IMG/VR virus record: IMGVR_UViG_3300028837_003289
Location: 1-23,872 of that record
DNA from: a virus
Strand: one strand, 5' to 3'
Length of the DNA: 23,872 bases
Under the pieces are notes generated by a model that was given only the letters and a program-made list of their open reading frames with translations, made no database searches and was not told the DNA's origin. Positions 1 through 5,944 of the stretch are shown in pieces. The translations under genes were made by a program, and so were the position numbers. The first letter of the stretch is position 1. Each line of letters begins with the position of its first letter.

Positions 1-453
1 AGTAGCTAATTCTGTACTATCAGTAATATCAGCAGAATATATAGTTTCCACTTCGCCAAGTGTGTCTATTTCGGTTTTTAAGTAATAGAGTGATAAATCA
101 AGACCCAATTCGGCTTTTGTTTGCCAAGCCATTTCGCCGGCAATATAAGCAGCAATATCATCATCTACAGGATCATTACCAAATTTTAATCCGGCTTCGG
201 GAATCTGTATTGTGCCACCAGTAGTTAAATCTTTAGGATACGATCCGTCCATTTTACTGTGAAAAAGTAATGCGCCTAAATCATTAATAATCGTTCTTGA
301 TTCGTTAGTGTCCTCGAGTGCGTCACTTTTGTCTGAACTATTGACGAGATATCCTACTCCAGACTGCTGTGTGAAGGTGTAATCTATAGCGAAGCCACTA
401 ATGCTAAATATCAGTAAAAATATTACACTTAACAATAATCCTTTTTTAAACAT
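1..453 (-). CDS. Exported protein of unknown function, C-terminus cut off by window edge
   Basis: The frame is open from an ATG at 453 to the window edge, so 151 residues are visible and the C-terminus is missing. The start follows a good ribosome site (GAAAGGAAGG) and overlaps the end of the HNH gene by 8 bases. The N-terminus is a clear signal peptide: MFKK, a hydrophobic core of about 15 residues, then SGFA before the likely cleavage point. The mature part is acidic and soluble. A stretch near the visible end (DTLGEVETIYSADI) recalls the low-complexity linkers of phage tail fibres, but this is only an impression. It could be an exported protein changing the host surface, or an adhesin. I do not recognise a family. 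Confidence 0.7.
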   Translation of the reverse strand, partial: MFKKGLLLSVIFLLIFSISGFAIDYTFTQQSGVGYLVNSSDKSDALEDTNESRTIINDLGALLFHSKMDGSYPKDLTTGGTIQIPEAGLKFGNDPVDDDIAAYIAGEMAWQTKAELGLDLSLYYLKTEIDTLGEVETIYSADITDSTELAT

Positions 454-1189
454 TATAAATCGCCTTCCTTTCAATATTCTTATTACAATAATTATCTGTT
501 TTTTTATGACAATCTTCACATAAGGTTACACTATTATTTATATTCCATAACTCTTCACAATTTAAAGCTTCTTCTAAAGTAGTTATCTCATAATATTGAA
601 TTATAGAAGAAAAAGATTTAATATGGTGAGCATTTAACTTTTCACCAATTTGTCCACATCTTTGACAGGTAAAACTATCACGGGTAAAAACATCACTTCT
701 CCATTGACGATATTTAAGTCTGGTTCTGATTGATCGTATTAATGGAGTTACTCCGCCCTTCCAATTAGACGCATTTTTACCACTCATTTTTTCTAGTGTT
801 TCTTTTGAACGGGGGATTCCTTTATTCCAAGGGATATGTCCTTTATTAGCTTCATTTAAAGAACGTATCAATATATTAAATCTTTTCAAACATCTATATA
901 TGGTAGGTAAACTTACTCCATATAATTTTGCAATTTTTCCCATCGGTAATTTTTCTTCTATATATTTATTGTATAGCCATTTTTTATCTATATTATTCCA
1001 AATCATATTCCAAGCTATTTGCCCCAAATGTCTTTCACTATTAGAACGGATTGGGATATTATACTTTTTTAACTGTCTACTTATAGTAATTCCATTTTTT
1101 TTGCATATTTTCCCGATTTGTCCAGTTGACAATCCCTCATCCCAATATTTCTTTCTTAACCATTCCTTATTTTGATATTTTTTTATCAT
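446..1189 (-). CDS. HNH homing-type endonuclease with tandem helix-turn-helix repeats
   Basis: A 247-residue free-standing HNH endonuclease. The nuclease domain fills the C-terminal third: CQRC at 175-178, the HH pair at 188-189 followed by IKSF, the LWNINNSVTLC strand, and CEDCHKK at 224-230, so both metal-binding CxxC pairs and the catalytic histidine are present. A WNKGIPRS segment near 121-128 resembles NUMOD3-type DNA-binding motifs. The N-terminal half contains two copies of a helix-turn-helix module (about 7-52 and 68-113), each ending in an I-(P/L)-IRS-N-E pattern, probably for target recognition. Such genes are mobile and often sit between phage structural genes. This one lies between a stop-interrupted small gene and an exported protein and overlaps both ends of its neighbours, as expected for a compact insertion. 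Confidence 0.9.
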   Translation of the reverse strand: MIKKYQNKEWLRKKYWDEGLSTGQIGKICKKNGITISRQLKKYNIPIRSNSERHLGQIAWNMIWNNIDKKWLYNKYIEEKLPMGKIAKLYGVSLPTIYRCLKRFNILIRSLNEANKGHIPWNKGIPRSKETLEKMSGKNASNWKGGVTPLIRSIRTRLKYRQWRSDVFTRDSFTCQRCGQIGEKLNAHHIKSFSSIIQYYEITTLEEALNCEELWNINNSVTLCEDCHKKTDNYCNKNIERKAIYNV

Positions 1190-1340
1190 CTTTTCCCTTC
1201 TCGTCTGGGTTATAATTTTGAATTGTACTTATAAGCACATCCCTAAGTCCCTTCATGCTGAACTGAGAGAGCCTATTATTTAGCTCCTCTTATAAAAACT
1301 GAGTTAGTATCTTGTCAATTTCTTTCGCTAAATTTTCCAT
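1167..1340 (-). pseudogene. Small gene interrupted by an in-frame TAA at codon 17
   Basis: An ATG at 1340 follows a strong site (GAAAGGAG, then 9 bases). The frame reads MENLAKEIDKILTQFL, meets TAA at 1290-1292, then continues open for 40 codons (EELNNRLSQFSMKGLRDVLI onward) to a TAA at 1167-1169. Both parts have the same helical, charged character, which suggests one ancestral protein of about 57 residues. TAA ends other genes here, so general recoding is unlikely. The downstream part could also start at an internal ATG (1256), but no good ribosome site precedes it. The 3' end overlaps the HNH gene start, so the endonuclease insertion may have changed the C-terminus. It could be a real nonsense mutation, a sequencing error, or a 16-residue leader peptide followed by a separate small gene. 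Confidence 0.5.
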
Positions 1341-1360
1341 AAATTATATTCTCCTTTCAT

Positions 1361-1426
1361 AAAATAAAAAAAGAGCCATCAAAGAAACGTTTAAGCTTCT
1401 AAAATGGCTCTCTAATTTGGAGCTCT
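1361..1426 (-). terminator. Structured terminator element, copy A
   Basis: Read on the minus strand, AGAGCTCCAAA is followed by an AGAGAGCCAT arm. This pairs with ATGGCTCT (1372-1379 with 1404-1411) around an inner stem (AGAAGC with GTTTCT). A run of eight T follows, so this is a good intrinsic terminator. It lies after the exported-protein gene ending at 1487 and before the small gene starting at 1340. A second copy at 17985-18057 shares the outer stem and also the upstream AGAGCTCCAAA, which lies outside the hairpin, so the element is more than a plain terminator. Confidence 0.75.
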
Positions 1427-1486
1427 ACATTATTTAATTTTTAGGAATTATCTTAAAATTTATTCCAATAGCATTTTGAATTTACT

Positions 1487-1996
1487 TTATTTTTCTTCTA
1501 TCCTTTTTAAAAGTATTACGACTTTATCAAATTCATAATCTATCGCAAGAAATTCTATATCTGTAAGTTTTACCATAGTAGGTTTGAGTATTCTAACCCA
1601 TTTGGTTTCTTTAGGATTGATTATATCGGGATAGTCTGTTATAGATGTTTTAATTTTTAGTTTATAGATATTTCCATCTTTAGTCACCAATCCATATTCA
1701 TCAATAAAATAATTCATTTCAATTGGCATTTTTGATTCATTGGTAATACTGAGGGTTATCGTCTCTCCTTCAATTGTTCCCCAGGAATATATTGAAGTAT
1801 TAACGAGATCTTCTCTTAAGTAGGCATAAGTCACTTTACCAGTTTTATCTCTCATCACTGAGAATGCATCTTTTGCTTTGCTTACATTTAATACCTGCAT
1901 CCCGAAAAACTGAGATTGGAGAGCGAATCCTATGTTTACCAAAACAAACATACATATTAAAATTATTCCCACCGATAATAAATATTTCCTTCTCAT
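1487..1996 (-). CDS. Exported or membrane-anchored protein of unknown function
   Basis: A 169-residue protein with an N-terminal signal or anchor: basic MRRKY followed by a hydrophobic stretch to about residue 24, ending NIGFALQS. The rest is predicted to be beta-rich, with patterns such as ETITLSITNESKMPIEMNYF that suggest an immunoglobulin-like or DUF4352-like sandwich; this is structural guesswork, not a recognised family. The start is well supported by GGGAGG five bases before the ATG. It lies 25 bases behind the transglutaminase-like lipoprotein and in front of terminator copy A. The two therefore look like one transcription unit starting at the promoter near 2571. An exported phage protein with no structural role suggests a change to the host cell surface, such as superinfection exclusion. 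Confidence 0.75.
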   Translation of the reverse strand: MRRKYLLSVGIILICMFVLVNIGFALQSQFFGMQVLNVSKAKDAFSVMRDKTGKVTYAYLREDLVNTSIYSWGTIEGETITLSITNESKMPIEMNYFIDEYGLVTKDGNIYKLKIKTSITDYPDIINPKETKWVRILKPTMVKLTDIEFLAIDYEFDKVVILLKRIEEK

Positions 1997-2021
1997 TTTA
2001 TCCTCCCAAGATAAAATTTAT

Positions 2022-2549
2022 TTAATTATTGTATCCTTTTTCTACGATATTCATATCGTAATTATATACAATATAAGATTCCCAAGTTTCTGAAAAATTA
2101 AAATCCATTATTTCCTTAAATGTATTTTTATATTTTCCAATTCCCCCTATATAATATCTCTCATCTGAAATTGAATAACCATTTTCTTCTTTAAAAACTC
2201 CTATAATATGTTTCATAGGATATCCAAAAACCCAAGGATAAACTTTTATTAAAATCTGATATGTTTCATAATCATGATAATTCGCTATAAATACCGCAAA
2301 TAATGAAAAATCACCACAATCTCCCTTTTTATTGAGAAATAATTCATAAGGAGTTAATGTTGTATAAGGATGCTCTTCTATCCCAAAGTTAGCCAGCATA
2401 TATTGACAAATTTCTTTCGGTGTCTGTAAACTTTCAATTATATTCAAAAATTCTAAATCATCAGGCAATACAAAATTACTTATATTATATAATCCACTAC
2501 AACCAGTTAAGAATATTAAAATTATAATTGATAAAATAATTTTTTTCAT
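2022..2549 (-). CDS. Lipoprotein with transglutaminase-like cysteine protease fold
   Basis: A 175-residue predicted lipoprotein. MKK and a hydrophobic core lead to a lipobox LTGC with the lipidated cysteine at 17. The mature part contains a likely catalytic triad of the transglutaminase-like superfamily: Cys78 in KKGDCGDFSLF, His114 in MKHIIGVF and Asp129 in YSISDERYY, in the usual order and spacing. The family includes peptidases, amidases and inactive binding proteins, so the substrate is unknown. The protein would sit on the outer face of the cytoplasmic membrane or in the periplasm. A strong promoter lies directly upstream (2571-2599) and the leader is very short. This fits independent expression as a lysogenic-conversion or exclusion gene, not virion assembly. 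A lysis-related role on the cell wall cannot be excluded. Confidence 0.8.
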   Translation of the reverse strand: MKKIILSIIILIFLTGCSGLYNISNFVLPDDLEFLNIIESLQTPKEICQYMLANFGIEEHPYTTLTPYELFLNKKGDCGDFSLFAVFIANYHDYETYQILIKVYPWVFGYPMKHIIGVFKEENGYSISDERYYIGGIGKYKNTFKEIMDFNFSETWESYIVYNYDMNIVEKGYNN

Positions 2550-2570
2550 TTAATTTTTCTTCCCCTAAAT

Positions 2571-2599
2571 ATTATATAACTTTTCATTATTTTTTTCAA
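2571..2599 (-). promoter_or_regulatory. Sigma-70-type promoter for the lipoprotein unit
   Basis: On the minus strand TTGAAA (2599-2594) and TATAAT (2576-2571) are separated by exactly 17 bases. The -10 is perfect and the -35 matches five of six consensus bases. Transcription would start near 2564, only about 15 bases before the lipoprotein ATG and inside its AGGGGAAG ribosome site, so the leader is very short. The -35 overlaps the last codons of the upstream small gene. Confidence 0.7.
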
Positions 2600-2790
2600 T
2601 TATTCTTATCTTTATCAATAATTATATTCCCTATTGTTATCTTATCTTTATCTTCTTTAATTTTATTCACTATCATATAAAAAGTTTCCATTCTATCAAA
2701 GTGATAATGGATATTTCTTAATTCCATAAGAATATTTTCTGACAATATTCTCTTTTTACAGAATGTTCTTATTAACCATCTTTTAAACAT
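2596..2790 (-). CDS. Small basic protein of unknown function
   Basis: A 64-residue protein. The start at 2790 (MFKRWLIRTF) is chosen because AAGGAGG lies five bases upstream; a longer frame with an earlier ATG lacks such a site. The N-terminus is basic and amphipathic (FKRWLIRTFCKKRI). The rest is helical then lysine-rich with a short ITIGNIIID strand. No family is recognised. It follows the fibre gene by 29 bases and probably belongs to the tail transcript. The promoter of the lipoprotein unit overlaps its 3' end. Position after a fibre gene would suit a small fibre chaperone or a lysis accessory protein, but nothing in the sequence shows either. Confidence 0.65.
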   Translation of the reverse strand: MFKRWLIRTFCKKRILSENILMELRNIHYHFDRMETFYMIVNKIKEDKDKITIGNIIIDKDKNN

Positions 2791-2819
2791 TATTACCTCC
2801 TTATGCTGATAAATCAATT

Positions 2820-3797
2820 TTATACTAAAACCCAACTACTTCCATTCCAACGTTTTAAATTTCCACCTACCATACAAATTTGCCCAATTGCATTATTTTC
2901 AGTAGGATCAGAAGCTAAATTAGGTAATTTTAATTGTCCTGTATTATATAAATAAAACGGCCTTCCGACACAACCAAGATCCATTCTATTACCAAAAGTA
3001 GAAAGTTCTACAGAACTTGTCGTTATACCCATAATTAAATAGGCAAGTCCTTCTTTATATAATCTTATTTTATTACTACCGCTGTCGTATAATCTCATCC
3101 AGCTGTCCTCGAATAAGATATCCTCATCCTCTCCGCCACCTACCCTGATCCTCGTTCCGTAGATCGTCCCGGCGTGAACCGTTCCTAAAACGGCTGAAAT
3201 TGCTTCTAAACTGTCAACGTTTATTTTACCGGCAGTAACCGCCCCTGCAGCTATTTTATCGGCAGTAACCGCATCCACTTTTATTTTTGCTGTTTCAATG
3301 GCGTCAGATGCTATCTTGATAGCGGTTATAGCACCGGCCAAGATTTTATCTGCGTTTACCGCCCCTGCTTTTATTTTATTGGTTTCGACGGCATTTGCAT
3401 TTATTTTAATAGCGGTTATTGCATTAGACGCAATTTTATCTGCAGTCACGTTCCCTGCTTTTATTTTTAGTGTCTCAATAGCGTTGGCCGCTATTTTTAT
3501 GGCAGTGATAGCATTGGATGCTATTTTATTGGCAGTTACGTTTCCCGCTTTTATCTTATTAGTTTCGATAGCGTCGGCCGCTATCTTGATGGCTGTTATT
3601 GCATTGGCCACAATCTTGCCGGCAGTAATCGAACCATCGGGGAGCATAAGTGTATTGTTATCTAAATCGAAATATACCAATCCGTTGGTGGATTCAATCT
3701 TCCCGGTCCGGATAAATTTACCATTTACGATCGTCTGGCCATAAGTTAGCGATATTCCTCTTACCCCGTCGACTACCGAATGTAATACCCCAATCAA
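2820..3797 (-). CDS. Tail fibre with decapeptide repeats (3' part of a frame-split tail gene)
   Basis: A virion tail-tip fibre or receptor-binding component. In the 325 residues from a TTG at 3797 there is an entry domain (GVRGISLTYGQTIVNGKFIR), then fourteen 10-residue repeats of ITAxKIxxxA type (residues 57-196), then a C-terminal head ending LKRWNGSSWVLV, a common phage fibre ending. The frame is open upstream to 3872 and reads as protein there (QIVVDETQRKFDDDETYYYF), but has no ATG or GTG and no ribosome site. The TTG also lacks one. Together with the overlap with the tail-associated gene, this suggests that the two frames were one gene of about 890 codons split by a -1 frame change. A naturally separate fibre started from TTG is the alternative. 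Confidence 0.8.
   Translation of the reverse strand: MIGVLHSVVDGVRGISLTYGQTIVNGKFIRTGKIESTNGLVYFDLDNNTLMLPDGSITAGKIVANAITAIKIAADAIETNKIKAGNVTANKIASNAITAIKIAANAIETLKIKAGNVTADKIASNAITAIKINANAVETNKIKAGAVNADKILAGAITAIKIASDAIETAKIKVDAVTADKIAAGAVTAGKINVDSLEAISAVLGTVHAGTIYGTRIRVGGGEDEDILFEDSWMRLYDSGSNKIRLYKEGLAYLIMGITTSSVELSTFGNRMDLGCVGRPFYLYNTGQLKLPNLASDPTENNAIGQICMVGGNLKRWNGSSWVLV
3210..3629 (-). repeat. Fourteen tandem 30-bp units encoding ITAxKIxxxA repeats
   Basis: Within the fibre gene 420 bases encode fourteen 10-residue units without a gap. A higher-order period of 90 bases is visible: a VTADKIASNA-like unit, an ITAIKIAANA-like unit, then an IETNKIKAGN-like unit. Such repeats form the thin triple-helical or beta-spiral shafts of phage fibres, and copy number can change by recombination. 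Confidence 0.9.
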
Positions 3798-3847
3798 GAA
3801 ATAATAATATGTCTCATCATCATCGAATTTCCTTTGAGTCTCATCGA

Positions 3848-5506
3848 CTACGATCTGCCCGGTACAATTGATTCAGGTCTAATATTTCCCATATCAAAAT
3901 ATCCGTCAGTGTCAAAAACCATTGTGCGGAGTTCTTCTGATGTTTTCCAGTTTCGTCTTGCCCGGATAATATCTCCACCTTCTCCAATCTCAATTCTCTT
4001 CTTTAAATCTTCTTGTTCAGAATATAGCCTTTGGATCAACTGTACTTCCAAGTGGTCAGTTAATTTTAGAGTACATTTATATTTATTTGCCACCGATTTG
4101 GTCAATTCCACAATCCGGGTTATTATATCTATACCTAAATCCGTATCCTCTATCGTAATGAAATCACCTGCCTCGAGTTCAATGAAATGGGTCTTGAAAT
4201 ATCTCCAGTCGGGTTCAAGGATATAAGTTACTCTTGGTTCGCAATTGTCATTGAGATAGGCCTGGGCTTTGGCCTGCAGAGCTGTTTCGGCAGTATTAAT
4301 ATAAGAATCTGGAAGAAATATATCGATTAAGACATACTTATTGCCTACTGCGGGCTTTAAAGTAGCATTTGGCATCACATAGCCCTGATCATCTCTAAAA
4401 GCTATTATGGTGAATTCTTTGGTAGTATGATTATAATTAGAGATCTCGAATTCATAACCGCCCAGATTCCCAGAATTAAAATGAACTTTGGCTGTAATCC
4501 CAGGGAGCAGGTGATCGTTTAGATTAAACATAGCAGGCTCGTTGGTATCTCTGAACTTTGTAATATCCTCGCCTACATCACTTATTTCTCCTTCCCGATG
4601 GGGATAAATATCTTCAAATATTTCCGTATGCTCAATAGTGCCGTATTTATCGATATTTTTCTCAAGGTAGGATTCGTCTTCAGAAACAAATTTCAATCTT
4701 CTGGAATAATCCCTGTAATCGCTTTTCAGATTTTTCCTTGATCCGAAGGCATATAGCCGAGTAATGATGTTCTTTTCGCTCAATGTGGTCCTGTGGATGT
4801 TCCTCAGACCCTGTTTGTATTTGAAAATTAGCTCCGGATATTCCTCCCCCGCCTTATCGGTGAAACAGATATTCTTCGTATAGCTATGAATAGTGAATTC
4901 AGCAGGTTTATAGCCATGTTCAGCTTCAGCGGCGGGTTTATAGCCTATCACCGCACTATCGGCAGCAATATAAGGCAGCCTTGCCCCCTCTGTAAAATCC
5001 AATGCAAACTCGAAATAGAATTCCCCTTCGAACTCACTACACAATTTTTGCAGGACCTGCATACAATTATTTTTTGAAAAGCTCAATAATTTATAGTCTG
5101 GTTGATAGTCTGAACAGTCTCCCTTTGCCCAGCCGGTATGCTCACGTCCCATATTGGTTACAATAAGGTCAATAAATGTTTCCAGATTCCCCACCAGGTA
5201 GAAGTCAGAATTCCCATCGCTATCCAAGAATTGTGTCTTGAGCAGTTCGTAACTTTCAGATTCAAAAGTGATATTATAATCATAAGAATTTATAGAATTT
5301 TTCTTTATATTAGGAAGGCTATTGATATGATATATAACACCACCATAAACAATAAAATCTCCAATACCGATATCCAAGAAAATATGGGAATTGAAGGATG
5401 ATCTGATGATATCTTCCCCAAGTAACTGGCGAATTAAACGGGTGTTGTTATCGGTTTTTATCGTCAGCCAGACTGATTTTCCTCTATAGATATCGAGTTC
5501 TGTCAT
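3848..5506 (-). CDS. Tail-associated (Tal/tail-tip) protein
   Basis: A 552-residue tail-tip protein next to the distal tail protein, the standard place for the Tal/baseplate-hub subunit. The N-terminus has the beta-rich hub pattern (SVWLTIKTDNN, DFIVYGGVIYHINSLPNI). A middle region around the FSKNNCMQVLQKLCSEFEG helix matches the endopeptidase-tail type of arrangement. The C-terminal part (TLKLTDHLEVQLIQRL, then EELRTMVFDTDGYF) recalls the linker into fibre domains in related phages. The start is supported by GGGAG seven bases upstream. The frame ends shortly after the FDMGNIRPESIVPG segment. One base of -1 shift there would join it directly to the fibre frame at QIVVDETQ, so the natural C-terminus is probably missing. 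No lytic enzyme motif was identified. Confidence 0.8.
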   Translation of the reverse strand: MTELDIYRGKSVWLTIKTDNNTRLIRQLLGEDIIRSSFNSHIFLDIGIGDFIVYGGVIYHINSLPNIKKNSINSYDYNITFESESYELLKTQFLDSDGNSDFYLVGNLETFIDLIVTNMGREHTGWAKGDCSDYQPDYKLLSFSKNNCMQVLQKLCSEFEGEFYFEFALDFTEGARLPYIAADSAVIGYKPAAEAEHGYKPAEFTIHSYTKNICFTDKAGEEYPELIFKYKQGLRNIHRTTLSEKNIITRLYAFGSRKNLKSDYRDYSRRLKFVSEDESYLEKNIDKYGTIEHTEIFEDIYPHREGEISDVGEDITKFRDTNEPAMFNLNDHLLPGITAKVHFNSGNLGGYEFEISNYNHTTKEFTIIAFRDDQGYVMPNATLKPAVGNKYVLIDIFLPDSYINTAETALQAKAQAYLNDNCEPRVTYILEPDWRYFKTHFIELEAGDFITIEDTDLGIDIITRIVELTKSVANKYKCTLKLTDHLEVQLIQRLYSEQEDLKKRIEIGEGGDIIRARRNWKTSEELRTMVFDTDGYFDMGNIRPESIVPGRS

Positions 5507-5523
5507 TTGTTCTCCCTATAAGA

Positions 5524-5943
5524 TTAGGTTGGATCTGGTTCTCGTAATTTTAAAATAAATTTGCCTACCAATAAAGAGCCATCCCAGCCGGTCAGCATAT
5601 CTAAGGCACCCCCATCTTTAAAATATACCCTCAAGCCAGTGCTTAATAATGGTAATGTTAGGGTATGAAGTCCCGGTCCCTCTAATACAGCTTTAAATGA
5701 ATTTAAATTAGATAAAAAATTAGCTTTTGTATCTGCCTTTATATAGCAAAACAGAAGTATATCCCTGGGTTCAAAAAAAATATCACCTTCATCAGTAAAA
5801 GCATCCTCCCCATGGGAATCAAGCCAACTATGGGCTGTCTCACCTTTTCTTTTTAAGAAATCCAAGGCGCCCTTAGTTTTTTGCACATAGACCCCGTATT
5901 CGGAGGCCATGTCCTTATTATCAAGCAAATATCCGGATTGCAT
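5524..5943 (-). CDS. Distal tail protein-like
   Basis: A 139-residue protein between the tape measure and the Tal-like protein, the usual place for the distal tail (Dit) protein that links tail tube and tip. The sequence starts YLLDNKDMASEYGVYVQKTK and has the pattern KRKGETAHSWLDSHGED, then a domain with FYIKAD-like strands and GLHTLTLPL. From memory this resembles small distal tail proteins of other environmental phages. The ATG at 5943 follows GGAGGGGGTTAAT, which lies in the end of the tape-measure gene one base away, so translation is probably coupled. Function is inferred mostly from position and length. Confidence 0.7.
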   Translation of the reverse strand: MQSGYLLDNKDMASEYGVYVQKTKGALDFLKRKGETAHSWLDSHGEDAFTDEGDIFFEPRDILLFCYIKADTKANFLSNLNSFKAVLEGPGLHTLTLPLLSTGLRVYFKDGGALDMLTGWDGSLLVGKFILKLREPDPT

Positions 5944-5944
5944 A

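Noticed and set aside
1430-1490. A promoter before terminator copy A like the one at copy B
   Set aside because: A TTGGAA is present but no acceptable -10 lies at 16-18 bases. Copy A is more likely reached from the promoter at 2571.
3298-3744. 148-codon plus-strand frame over the fibre repeats
   Set aside because: The repeated plus-strand pattern simply mirrors the 30-bp repeat of the minus-strand fibre gene.
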